Below are positions 1-7,736 of a DNA stretch of 64,000 nt, one piece after another. Under the pieces are notes generated by a model. It saw only the letters and a program-made list of their open reading frames with translations. It was not told the DNA's origin and made no database searches. The stretch comes from Paenibacillus algicola (lineage in GTDB: Bacteria > Bacillota > Bacilli > Paenibacillales > Paenibacillaceae). The translations under genes were made by a program, and so were the position numbers. The DNA is taken from positions 4,295,001 to 4,359,000 of the forward strand of contig NZ_CP040396.1 of the NCBI RefSeq assembly GCF_005577435.1. The letters are read 5' to 3'. Numbering within the stretch: the stretch's first letter is position 1; each line of letters opens with the position of its first letter.

Positions 1-468
1 CTGAAGAAAGTGCTGGACTTCTTCGACAAGCTGATGGACGAAGAGATGTCTAACATTTTCACCTGGGGTATTGAAGGCGAAACCTATGCCATCAAGGACG
101 GAAAGGCAGAGCACACGGATAAAGAGGGCTTCTCCAGATTGATGTCTCCATACACGCAGCTTTCCGTAGGTATGCTTACTGAAAACGCTACCCCTGGTGT
201 GCTGCATCCCCTGGAGCAATTAGCTTTGGATATGAATAAGGAAAATGAAGCGGTGGCTGTAGCCAATCCCGCCCTGACCCTGGATTCCGAGACGAATACC
301 GAGAAGGGTGCGCAGCTGAAGAAAATCATTGAGGATGCCCGCGTCCGATTCATACTGGGTGAGATTGATGAAGCCGCCTGGCAGGCTGCTATTGATCAGT
401 GGAAAAAAGACGGCGGTCAGCAAATTATGGACGAATTCACCGCGGCGTATAACGCAAGTAATAAATAA
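1..468 (+). CDS. Extracellular solute-binding protein, C-terminal part (partial at left edge)
   Basis: The reading frame is open from the first base, so only the last 155 residues are visible and the start lies outside the window. The segment resembles the C-terminal lobe of family 1 sugar-binding lipoproteins common in Paenibacillus (LipO/LplA-like): a region ending in ...NPAL, then a helix with ARVRFILGEID, a Trp-Lys pair and a closing amphipathic helix rich in Glu and Ala. In that family the protein binds an oligosaccharide outside the membrane and delivers it to a pair of ABC permeases. A rho-independent terminator follows 18 bases after the stop, so this is the last gene of its transcript. 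The signal peptide and lipobox cannot be seen. The family call is fairly safe; the ligand is unknown. Confidence 0.75.
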   Translation: MKKVLDFFDKLMDEEMSNIFTWGIEGETYAIKDGKAEHTDKEGFSRLMSPYTQLSVGMLTENATPGVLHPLEQLALDMNKENEAVAVANPALTLDSETNTEKGAQLKKIIEDARVRFILGEIDEAAWQAAIDQWKKDGGQQIMDEFTAAYNASNK

Positions 469-486
469 GCTTTGTGATCTCAAATG

Positions 487-516
487 CCGGCCCCGCTTTG
501 ACGGGGCTGGTTTTTT
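487..516 (+). terminator. Rho-independent terminator after the solute-binding protein
   Basis: A 9-bp GC-rich stem (CCGGCCCCG paired with CGGGGCTGG, one G-U pair) with a short loop is followed by six T. It ends the transcript of the binding-protein gene. Confidence 0.85.
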
Positions 517-686
517 GGCGTGCAGGGATGCTCTCTGCAGGCTGCTGCAGCCCAAGCATGTGCGGGGCCCATAAACGGCAGCATATTTTTCCTCATCGGG
601 CTGTATAATGATATGATAAGGTACTGTTTCATGAAGAATACGTAACAAGTGCGAAAATTGTCGAGACAAAAGCGAGCTTTTTCGTT

Positions 687-733
687 ATCATGAAAACATG
701 ATCATGACATCTAGGCAGCATGATTTAAATCAT
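687..733. promoter_or_regulatory. Two palindromes in the leader of the sodium symporter gene
   Basis: The 324-base stretch 520-843 has no gene. It holds two perfect inverted repeats: ATCATG-AAAA-CATGAT at 687-702 and ATGATTTAAATCAT at 720-733. A TATAAT hexamer lies at 604-609 without a good -35 partner. The palindromes look like regulator binding sites or small RNA hairpins controlling the downstream transporter. No known operator or riboswitch was recognised. Confidence 0.35.
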
Positions 734-843
734 AAGCATTTTTTGCTTCGTGGCTGTTTCACTGACCTCTGTGGTGACTAATAGTATTTATCTAGAAAGA
801 AGAGAAATGAAGAGCATGATTTCATGCCTGACAGGAGGCCTTT

Positions 844-2205
844 ATGAAGCAGCAACAACCTCAGCATTCCCTGGCCTCGGACAAGACCGAGCGCTTTTCG
901 TCCCGAGGCTTTATCCTGGCTGCCATCGGCAGCTCAGTCGGCCTCGGCAACATGTGGAAGTTTCCATATATTACGGGAGAGAACGGCGGGGCAGCATTCT
1001 TCCTGCTGTTTATTCTCTGTCTCGTGCTGGTCGGTCTGCCTGTGCTGGTCGCAGAGCTTTCCATCGGCCGTACCGGACGCGGCAGCGCCGCCTCCTCGTA
1101 TAGTAAGGCCGGTGGGCCCAAGGCATTCCGTTTCTTCGGACTGCTGCAGGTGCTGGCACCCTTTCTGATCCTGTCCTTTTATTTCATCATCGCCGGCTGG
1201 ACGGTGCACTACGCTGTGCTCTCCTTTAGCGGCGAGCTGTTCCAAAGTACGGACTTTGATGGACAATTTGGCGGCTTCGTCAGCGGCTATATGCCATTGG
1301 TGTGGCACGTCGTTGTCATGGCGTTAACCGCGCTGATCGTCATTAAAGGCATTGCCGGCGGCATTGAAAAATTCAATAAGGTGCTGATTCCCGCCCTTAT
1401 CGTGCTGCTCATCATCCTGATGATCCGGGCATTGACCTTGCCGGGCGCTGCAGAAGGCGTCTCCTTCTTCCTGAAGCCCGACTTCTCGCGGCTCTCTGCC
1501 GAGGCTGCGCTCGTAGCGCTGGGGCATGCCTTCTTCTCCCTCTCTCTCGGGATGGGAATTATGCTGACCTTCGGCGCGTATATGGATAAGCGCCAATCTA
1601 TGGGCTCGGCCAGTGCAGCCATTGGCGCCGGGGATCTCATCTATGCTTTTATTGCCGGCCTGATCGTATTTCCGACGATCGCTTCCTTCGGCATTGCGCC
1701 GGACAGCGGACCGTCTCTGGTATTTAAGGCTCTTCCGGCTGCGTTCTCCGCAATGCCGCTGGGTTCCTTCTTCGGAGGCTTGTTCTTCATTCTGCTCGCC
1801 TTTGCAGCACTAACCTCGACGGTATCACTGCTGGAGGTACCGGTTTCGTATACCATGGAGCGTCTGCGGATGAAAAGAACGCCCGCCGTGCTGCTGGTCT
1901 CGGCGCTTGTTCTGCTGGTGAGCCTGCCGTCACTGCTCTCCTTCGGACTGTCGGAGCTGTTTACGAATCCGGGCGGCAAATCATTTTTTGACTGGCTCGA
2001 CTTTATCGCTTCCAATGTCCTGCTGCCGATTGGCGGACTTGCAACGACGATTTATGTCGGCTATTTCTGGAAAGGCGCGTCTGAAGCCGCAGGGCTTCGG
2101 GCAGGCTGGTTCAAGATATGGCTGTTTATGATGCGCTATGTCGCTCCCGTGCTTATGCTGCTGGTCCTGCTGCACTCCTCCGGCATCCTCACACTGAACG
2201 ATTAA
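844..2205 (+). CDS. Neurotransmitter:sodium symporter family (SNF/NSS) transporter
   Basis: This 453-residue integral membrane protein belongs to the LeuT-fold NSS family, which couples amino acid or amine uptake to sodium entry. The diagnostic first helix carries GLGNMWKFP (residues 33-41), equivalent to the substrate and sodium-binding unwound segment of LeuT, and about eleven hydrophobic helices follow. Length fits bacterial members with 11-12 helices. The ATG is preceded by ACAGGAGG at a good distance. It is transcribed alone: a terminator follows the stop. The substrate cannot be told from sequence; amino acid is the usual case. Two palindromes upstream may control it. Confidence 0.9.
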   Translation: MKQQQPQHSLASDKTERFSSRGFILAAIGSSVGLGNMWKFPYITGENGGAAFFLLFILCLVLVGLPVLVAELSIGRTGRGSAASSYSKAGGPKAFRFFGLLQVLAPFLILSFYFIIAGWTVHYAVLSFSGELFQSTDFDGQFGGFVSGYMPLVWHVVVMALTALIVIKGIAGGIEKFNKVLIPALIVLLIILMIRALTLPGAAEGVSFFLKPDFSRLSAEAALVALGHAFFSLSLGMGIMLTFGAYMDKRQSMGSASAAIGAGDLIYAFIAGLIVFPTIASFGIAPDSGPSLVFKALPAAFSAMPLGSFFGGLFFILLAFAALTSTVSLLEVPVSYTMERLRMKRTPAVLLVSALVLLVSLPSLLSFGLSELFTNPGGKSFFDWLDFIASNVLLPIGGLATTIYVGYFWKGASEAAGLRAGWFKIWLFMMRYVAPVLMLLVLLHSSGILTLND

Positions 2206-2233
2206 ACGCTCTACATGGAAATCATGAGAAGAA

Positions 2234-2279
2234 GACCGTACCCGCAAGACGCCAGCGTCCTGAGGTACGGTCCTTTGTT
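2234..2279 (+). terminator. Terminator after the NSS transporter
   Basis: The 9-bp inverted repeat GACCGTACC/GGTACGGTC is followed by CCTTTGTT. It lies between two convergent genes and may work in both directions. Confidence 0.7.
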
Positions 2280-2308
2280 ATGCCTGAACATGTTCCGCAT
2301 GGAGATAT

Positions 2309-2809
2309 CTATTTCACCCACTTGTGCAGCAGAGGTCCTTCTTCGCCGAAGACGGGGTCCTGGTCAGGGATCGGCACGTTCTGAATTTCGGAGATGGACT
2401 GTGCCCGCTGCGCGGGATCACGCTTGCGCAGATTTGGAGAGGCTCCGTTCGGATAAGCACCCGTGACCTCAAAGTCAAAGCTGCTCTCCAGCTTCTTGTG
2501 CGCTACACCTGCCGGAATGACAAGCACGTCGCCCTCCAGAAGCTCCAGCCGCTGTCCGGCGTCTCCACCGACCAGCACTGTAGCGCTGCCGGCTTTCACG
2601 CCCAGCACCTCATGAGTATTGCTATGGTAGTGATGCTCCTCATAGATCCCGCCACTCCAGCTCCCGCTCCAGCCGTGGCGTTTAAAGGCTGCTTCCATAC
2701 TGAGCGCTCCGTCCTGGAACACGCCCTTATAAACCATCACCGGCAGCTCGGGATGATTCGGGACTTCTCCATCATCATGCACATAAAACGATTGAATCGG
2801 TGTATCCAT
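2309..2809 (-). CDS. Cupin domain protein (YjlB-like)
   Basis: A 166-residue cytosolic protein with a single cupin fold. The metal-site histidines are seen in HHYHSNTHE (59-67) and the second cupin motif ends in GVAH (101-104), so a divalent metal is probably bound. The sequence resembles the Bacillus YjlB group, whose reaction is not known to me. The start has AAAGGAG eight bases upstream. The gene stands alone, convergent with the NSS transporter. It may be a small-molecule isomerase or dioxygenase; the sequence does not decide. Confidence 0.7.
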   Translation of the reverse strand: MDTPIQSFYVHDDGEVPNHPELPVMVYKGVFQDGALSMEAAFKRHGWSGSWSGGIYEEHHYHSNTHEVLGVKAGSATVLVGGDAGQRLELLEGDVLVIPAGVAHKKLESSFDFEVTGAYPNGASPNLRKRDPAQRAQSISEIQNVPIPDQDPVFGEEGPLLHKWVK

Positions 2810-3049
2810 GTCTACTCGCTCCTTTGCCTTAAAGTTGGTTATGCCCTACCTGTACCCGGATGCTGTTCATGTTAAACGAGAAAAAGCATTCCCTCCCCCT
2901 TTCCCAAAGCCTCCTTGCTAAGTGCTATTACGGGCAGGACAGCGGTCTTGGCAAGCTGTTCCGTTTGCCATGTCATGTTTGCCTTTTGAGTGAGCGGGTA
3001 TAGGTCATGTGAGCATGTTTCTTAAAGAACAGGAGGACGTTAATCTTAC

Positions 3050-4474
3050 ATGGAACTCAATCCGGTACTTGTAGCCTTCGTCATTCTTGGCATTCTGCTG
3101 GCCGCCGGGCATGCACTGAGAGTCAGGTCCGCTCTGCTGCAGCGTTATTTCATTCCCGCCTCGTTAATCGCCGGCCTGCTTGGCCTGCTGCTGGGGAAAG
3201 ATGTGCTCGGTCAGGGCGCCTCGCTGCTGGGCCTGTCCGCGCTGTCCGGGGGATTGTATTCGGAGGATGTCCTGCAGGTGATGACGGGGATTACAGACAT
3301 TTCGATCACCTTGATTTTTGCCGCGTTGTTTCTGGGGAAGCCCATTCCTCGCCTGAAAAAAATGTGGAACCAGGCCGGGCCCCATCTATCCTACGGCATG
3401 ACGATCGGCTGGGGACAGTATGTACTGGGGCTGCTGTTATTCCTCCTTATTCTTGGTCCTTTATTTGATATCAGTCCGCTAGCGGGAGCCTTGATTGAAA
3501 TCAGCCTGCAGGGCGGAACCGGCACGGCGGCGGGCCTGCGCAGCACCTTCGAAAGCCTCGGCTTCCCGGAGGGCGTGGACATCGCGATGGGCCTGTCTGC
3601 CTCCAGCATTATTCTGGGACTGGTCACGGGCGTGCTGTTTGTGAACTACACGGTCCGCAAGGGCTACACCTCTCATGCCAAAAAAGCAGAGGATCGCACA
3701 CAGGCGGAGAAGGAAGGGCGCTTCGAGGAGGAGCATATCCCTGCCGCTGAAAAAACAACCCGTGCTGAAGCCATGGACTCCCTGACCGCCAATCTCGTGG
3801 CCGTATTTCTGGCCATTGGGGCCGGGATGCTGCTGCAGCAGAGTCTCGTATGGCTGGAGCAGGTCACCTGGGGCAGTGCCTACGAGGTTTACATTGTGAA
3901 GCATATTCCGCTGTTTCCATTGGCGCTGGTGGGAGGCGTGCTCGTGCAGTGGGTGTACGGCCGCTTTCTCCCTTTTCCGCTCATCGACCGGGGCATGATG
4001 CTTCGTATTCAGGGCGTCGCTCTGGATCTCATGATCGTCTCCGCCATTGTCTCCATCTCGCTGTCGCAAATCGGCCAGCATATTTTCGTATTTCTCATTC
4101 TGCTGCTGTTCGGCCTTGGCTGGAATTGGTTCGGAATCTTTGTTATCGCCAAAAAAATGATGCCCGACCACTGGGCCGAGCGCTCCGCCCTGGAATACGG
4201 ACAGTCCACCGCGATGACGACAACGGGACTTTTACTGCTGCAGATGGTCGATCCGGAGAAAAAAACGCCGGCCTTTGACAGCTTTGGGTACAAGCAGGTC
4301 ATCTTTGAGCCGTTTCTCGGCGGCGGCCTGTTCACTGCGGCTTCCATGCCGCTGATCGCCACCTTCGGTCCGGTGCCGGTGCTCATTGGCGCAGCCCTGC
4401 TCATGGTCATCTGGGGCGCGCTGGGCATCTTCTATTTCGGCAAAGGATCTGGAGCATCCCGGCCTGACGCATAA
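3050..4474 (+). CDS. gltS: GltS-type sodium/glutamate symporter
   Basis: A 474-residue membrane protein with two hydrophobic halves separated by a charged cytoplasmic stretch near residues 205-245, the inverted-repeat layout of the glutamate:sodium symporter (ESS/GltS) family. It resembles the longer Firmicute GltS form rather than the 401-residue E. coli protein. It would import glutamate with sodium. AGGAGG at 3031-3036 is 13 bases before the ATG, longer than usual, so expression may be modest or a closer non-ATG start may be used. A strong terminator follows. The substrate is inferred from the family. Confidence 0.8.
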   Translation: MELNPVLVAFVILGILLAAGHALRVRSALLQRYFIPASLIAGLLGLLLGKDVLGQGASLLGLSALSGGLYSEDVLQVMTGITDISITLIFAALFLGKPIPRLKKMWNQAGPHLSYGMTIGWGQYVLGLLLFLLILGPLFDISPLAGALIEISLQGGTGTAAGLRSTFESLGFPEGVDIAMGLSASSIILGLVTGVLFVNYTVRKGYTSHAKKAEDRTQAEKEGRFEEEHIPAAEKTTRAEAMDSLTANLVAVFLAIGAGMLLQQSLVWLEQVTWGSAYEVYIVKHIPLFPLALVGGVLVQWVYGRFLPFPLIDRGMMLRIQGVALDLMIVSAIVSISLSQIGQHIFVFLILLLFGLGWNWFGIFVIAKKMMPDHWAERSALEYGQSTAMTTTGLLLLQMVDPEKKTPAFDSFGYKQVIFEPFLGGGLFTAASMPLIATFGPVPVLIGAALLMVIWGALGIFYFGKGSGASRPDA

Positions 4475-4488
4475 GGACGAGACAGCCC

Positions 4489-4523
4489 AAAGACCGCCTT
4501 GGCCATCTGCCAAAGGCGGTCTT
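4489..4523. terminator. Bidirectional terminator between gltS and the epimerase gene
   Basis: An inverted repeat of about 11 bp (AAGACCGCCTT and AAGGCGGTCTT) lies between two convergent genes and can serve both. Confidence 0.8.
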
Positions 4524-4539
4524 GTCATGTCGAGAGACT

Positions 4540-5553
4540 CTAGCTCTGCAGACTCCGGGCCGCAGCCTGAATGGCAGAGATGACCTGGTCGCACCAGGCG
4601 TCAAAGGCTTCATCGGATGGCTGGAGCTCCTCGTGCTGCAAAATATGAGCTACCGTCTCCCGAATTCCTTGATCCAGCCGGGTCGTTGCCGCAAAGCCTG
4701 GAACGAGTCGTTTGAGCTTGCTATTATCGAAGACGACGGAATTCGCCTTATCCCCCAGCAGAGAGCCTTGGAACTCCAGATCACAGGCAGCAAGGAAATG
4801 AGAGGATATGTGAACCGCGTGCAGCTTGACGCCCAGCGCATCCGCAATCATTTCATAAATTTGATTCCAGGTGACCGTTTCATCAGACGTAATGTGAACG
4901 GCCTCCCCGATCGCGTGAATATTGCCCATAAGCCCGATAAAGCCCTTTGCAAAATCACGGTTGTGCGTCATGGTCCACAGGGATGTTCCGTCTCCATGAA
5001 TAATGACCGGCTTGTCCTCCAGCATGCGCTTCGCAACCTGCCACGAGCCTTTGCTTCCATGCACGCCCAGCGGGAGTGCACGCTCATCGTAGGTATGGCT
5101 GGGCCGGACAATGGTGACCGGAAAGCCGTGCTCCCGATATTGCTTGATCAGATATTCTTCACAAGCGATCTTGTTGCGGGAATATTCCCAATGCGGATTA
5201 GATAATGGAGTGCCTTCTGTAATGTGATAATGCGAGAGCGGCGTCTGATAGGCCGAGGCAGAGCTGATGAATATAAACTGCTTGGTTTTGCCCTGAAACA
5301 GACGATAATCCCGTTCAACGTCTGAGTGATGGAACGCAATGAAGTCCGCAACCACATCAAACTCCAGCTCTTGGATCAGCCCGCGTACATGGTCTTCATC
5401 ATGAATATCACCTTGAAGAAGGCGTGCTCCCTCCGGCAGCTGGTCGTTGCGGTTGCCCCGATTCAGTAGATACAGCTCACAGCCCTGCTCCAGCAGAGAA
5501 GTGGTGATCGCCGAGCTAATCGTTCCGGTACCTCCGATAAACAGCGCTTTCAT
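4540..5553 (-). CDS. NAD-dependent epimerase/dehydratase family (extended SDR)
   Basis: A 337-residue Rossmann protein. The nucleotide-binding glycine motif GGTGTI is at residues 7-12, and the SDR catalytic pair appears as YSRNK (Tyr124, Lys128), with the upstream serines of the SSASAY segment supplying the third catalytic residue. The Pro-Ser-His segment (VRPSHTY) and the GDG turn before WTMTHNRDFA are typical of nucleotide-sugar-epimerase-like SDRs. The start was placed at 5553 because GGAGG lies nine bases before it; a longer frame to 5574 lacks a site. The gene is monocistronic, between two hairpin terminators. The substrate is unknown. Confidence 0.8.
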   Translation of the reverse strand: MKALFIGGTGTISSAITTSLLEQGCELYLLNRGNRNDQLPEGARLLQGDIHDEDHVRGLIQELEFDVVADFIAFHHSDVERDYRLFQGKTKQFIFISSASAYQTPLSHYHITEGTPLSNPHWEYSRNKIACEEYLIKQYREHGFPVTIVRPSHTYDERALPLGVHGSKGSWQVAKRMLEDKPVIIHGDGTSLWTMTHNRDFAKGFIGLMGNIHAIGEAVHITSDETVTWNQIYEMIADALGVKLHAVHISSHFLAACDLEFQGSLLGDKANSVVFDNSKLKRLVPGFAATTRLDQGIRETVAHILQHEELQPSDEAFDAWCDQVISAIQAAARSLQS

Positions 5554-5583
5554 TCGTTTGCACCTCCGAGTCATATATACAGA

Positions 5584-5613
5584 AAGACCCTCTCCGCTCT
5601 AGGAGAGGGTCTT
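5584..5613. terminator. Terminator of the Zur operon
   Basis: Perfect 12-bp stem AAGACCCTCTCC/GGAGAGGGTCTT with a 6-base loop. On the minus strand it follows the CobW-family gene and is trailed by TTTCTG. Confidence 0.75.
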
Positions 5614-5674
5614 ATGCTTTACGATAGCATGTGTGCCGTATGAACTCAAATATAAGGCTGGATGCGGTTAAGGT

Positions 5675-6880
5675 CTAAGCTTGAACTTCCTGGATCTCAA
5701 AATTCGGCAAAGGATCTTGTAACAGGCTCCAGTCCGCACCCATCTCTTCCTCTGTCAAAAGGCAGCGATCCAGGGAATCCGTCAGCTCCTTGACCGGCAT
5801 ATCTATGCCGATCAATACGATTCGCGTCGAGCGATCCCCCCATACCTCATCCCAGCCCTGAAAGGCTTCCGGCTCTTCCGCACGCAGCAGCTCCTGCTCT
5901 TCCACAGGAAGCGCAGCAATCCAGTGCCCGGCAGGGCCGATCCGAATGGAAGGTCCCGCTTGGGAAATGCTCGTAGCCATATCAGGGCGTGTAGCCAGCC
6001 ACATATTCCCCTTGGCCCGCACCACATCCTCAGAGAAGTTCTCCAGCCACTCCAGCAGGCGCTCCGGATGAAACGGGCGGCTGCGGTCATAGACGAAGGA
6101 GGAAATTCCGTATTCTTCGGTCTCAGGAGTGTGGCTTTCCTTCTGCAGCTCCTGAATCCACCCCGCAGACTGGCTGGCCTCTTCAAAATCGAAGAGATTC
6201 GTATTTAGAATTTCATGAATATCTACTTTACCGTGAGCACTGCGTACCAGCTTCGCCTTCGGCTGCAGCTTGGAAAGCACTCCTTCCAGCCGCTGCAGCT
6301 CAGACTCCTCCACCAGATCGCATTTATTCAGTATCAGTACATCGCAGAATTCAACCTGATCGATAAGCAGATCGACCACATCACGCAGATCATCCTCCCC
6401 GGTGGCCTGCTGGCGGTCCAGCAGACTCTCCCCGGAAGAGAAATCATGCCAGAAGCGATAAGCATCTACGACAGTAACCATGCAATCCAGTCGGCACAGC
6501 TGTGTCAGATCGATGCTATTCTCTTCGTCCACATACGTAAAGGTCTGAGCCACCGGGAGGGGCTCGCCAATACCCGTTGATTCAATGAGAATATAATCAA
6601 ACCGATTCTCCTTCGCTAACTGGGCTACTTCTTTCAGCAAATCCTCTCTCAGGGTGCAGCAGATGCAGCCGTTGGACATCTCAACAAGCTTCTCCTCCGT
6701 CCGCAATAACCCGCCGGAACCCTTAATGAGCTCTGCGTCAATATTGACCTCACTGAGATCATTGACAATGACGGCCACCCGGAGGCCTTCGCGGTTGTTT
6801 AGAACGTGATTCAATAATGTGGTTTTGCCGGCTCCCAGGTACCCGCTCAATACCGTTACCGGTATTTTAGGCTGTGACAT
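5675..6880 (-). CDS. zagA: CobW/COG0523 GTPase, probable zinc metallochaperone (ZagA/YciC-like)
   Basis: A 401-residue GTPase of the G3E family. It shows the P-loop GYLGAGKT (13-20), the metal-binding CxCC motif as CICC (72-75), ESTG as switch, and the NKCD guanine-specificity motif (185-188); a CobW C-terminal domain follows. COG0523 proteins under Zur control are thought to hand zinc to essential enzymes during zinc shortage, B. subtilis ZagA (YciC) being the model. Here it is the last of three genes behind a Zur box, six bases after the preceding gene, which supports the zinc role over cobalamin or nitrile hydratase variants. The start follows the operon layout. Confidence 0.85.
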   Translation of the reverse strand: MSQPKIPVTVLSGYLGAGKTTLLNHVLNNREGLRVAVIVNDLSEVNIDAELIKGSGGLLRTEEKLVEMSNGCICCTLREDLLKEVAQLAKENRFDYILIESTGIGEPLPVAQTFTYVDEENSIDLTQLCRLDCMVTVVDAYRFWHDFSSGESLLDRQQATGEDDLRDVVDLLIDQVEFCDVLILNKCDLVEESELQRLEGVLSKLQPKAKLVRSAHGKVDIHEILNTNLFDFEEASQSAGWIQELQKESHTPETEEYGISSFVYDRSRPFHPERLLEWLENFSEDVVRAKGNMWLATRPDMATSISQAGPSIRIGPAGHWIAALPVEEQELLRAEEPEAFQGWDEVWGDRSTRIVLIGIDMPVKELTDSLDRCLLTEEEMGADWSLLQDPLPNFEIQEVQA

Positions 6881-6886
6881 TATGCT

Positions 6887-7369
6887 TCAACTCCGTTTAT
6901 CATTTTCAATCCTAAAGCGTTTAGTGTATTGCTCTAACAAATAACAGAAGGAGCGGTTATGCCCAATCATCCATGAGGAAAGATCGTAGCGGCCCCGTTC
7001 CGGTTCGTACGTCACCAGCAGCCGATGCCGCATGCTGTTCATGAGATAGGCCACGAGCCTGCGAGCTGGCTCGGAATCCATCACGGTAATGTAGGCATAT
7101 AACGAATGCTCCTCCGGTTCATCGGCAAGACTTACGCCCGCGCAGGAAAACTCTGTCTGAACATGGATGGCTCTGAATTGCTCTAGCACCGGAAGCATCT
7201 CAGCGTCCACATGCACACCGCCGAACAGAGCAAGCCGTTTCTTGCCTTTCTTTGGCTTCGACAGCGAAGCCCATGCAGCCAGCTCCCTCTCTCTCCATTG
7301 CCAGAAACGAGAGGGATGCCGGCTGAGCAGAACCTCCCCCTCAGAACTCGGCAAATGAGCTGATGTCAT
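6887..7369 (-). CDS. Uncharacterised 160-residue protein of the Zur operon
   Basis: I do not recognise a family. The protein is soluble, with no signal peptide or membrane segment. It has a basic stretch KPKKGKKRL near residue 40, then a segment [18 protein letters not shown] that looks like a compact alpha/beta core, a lone Cys in FSCAG, and an aromatic C-terminal part with [13 protein letters not shown]. Its ATG overlaps the stop of the L33 gene by four bases (ATGA), and the GTPase starts six bases after its stop, so all three are co-translated. Zinc-starvation context is strong; a partner or client role for the GTPase or the ribosome is inference only. Confidence 0.7.
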   Translation of the reverse strand: MTSAHLPSSEGEVLLSRHPSRFWQWRERELAAWASLSKPKKGKKRLALFGGVHVDAEMLPVLEQFRAIHVQTEFSCAGVSLADEPEEHSLYAYITVMDSEPARRLVAYLMNSMRHRLLVTYEPERGRYDLSSWMIGHNRSFCYLLEQYTKRFRIENDKRS

Positions 7370-7515
7370 CGGGTTTCGCGATGGAGGGTATGCTTTTTCA
7401 ACCGGGGACTGTACTTTTTCATCTCCAGGCGGCCCGGATGTGTCCGCTTGTTCTTCGTCGTTGTATAGTTTCGATCACCGGTCTCTGTGCAAGCCAAGGT
7501 AACAATCACTCTCAT
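7366..7515 (-). CDS. rpmG: Ribosomal protein L33, zinc-free (C-minus) paralogue
   Basis: A 49-codon gene beginning [17 protein letters not shown] and ending in KHTLHRETR, a full-length bacterial L33. Zinc-binding L33 carries paired cysteines; here the CxxC partner at residue 12 is Thr and the cysteine at 36 is Ser (KYSP), leaving only Cys9, so the protein cannot hold zinc. C-minus L33 copies under Zur control are known to replace the zinc form and release zinc when it is scarce. It has CGGAGG upstream of the ATG, a Zur box and a consensus promoter ahead, and overlaps the next gene by four bases. The regulator itself is not in the window. Confidence 0.93.
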   Translation of the reverse strand: MRVIVTLACTETGDRNYTTTKNKRTHPGRLEMKKYSPRLKKHTLHRETR

Positions 7516-7546
7516 GGGTATTCCTCCGTATTGTTTGTTTATTTAT

Positions 7547-7561
7547 TCGTAAGAATTACGA
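7547..7561. promoter_or_regulatory. Zur box
   Basis: TCGTAAGAATTACGA matches the Bacillus 7-1-7 Zur consensus TCGTAATNATTACGA at 14 of 15 positions, counting the free centre. It lies just downstream of the -10 of the rpmG promoter, over the expected transcription start, a repressing position. A perfect extra half site TCGTAAT at 7571-7577 overlaps the -10. Confidence 0.88.
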
Positions 7562-7569
7562 TTAAAGTC

Positions 7570-7598
7570 ATCGTAATGAATTTATCACGGTTTGTCAA
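7570..7598 (-). promoter_or_regulatory. Sigma-A promoter of the Zur operon
   Basis: On the minus strand: a perfect -35 TTGACA (7598-7593), a 17-base spacer and -10 TACGAT (7575-7570). The Zur box begins eight bases downstream. Confidence 0.75.
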
Positions 7599-7736
7599 CA
7601 AGAAGGCTTCACAGGATCAATATCCAAAAATAAACGTTGGTCAATTAATTGTTAGATGAAATAAAATGATTGCCAGTAAACCACCTCGAATTATATGATA
7701 TGGGCATCAAGAACGATCTATTGGGGAGGATTTGGA

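Noticed and set aside
7363..7659. 98-residue frame on the plus strand opposite the Zur box
   Set aside because: It is antisense to the L33 gene, its promoter and the Zur box; no ribosome binding site and no protein-like composition.
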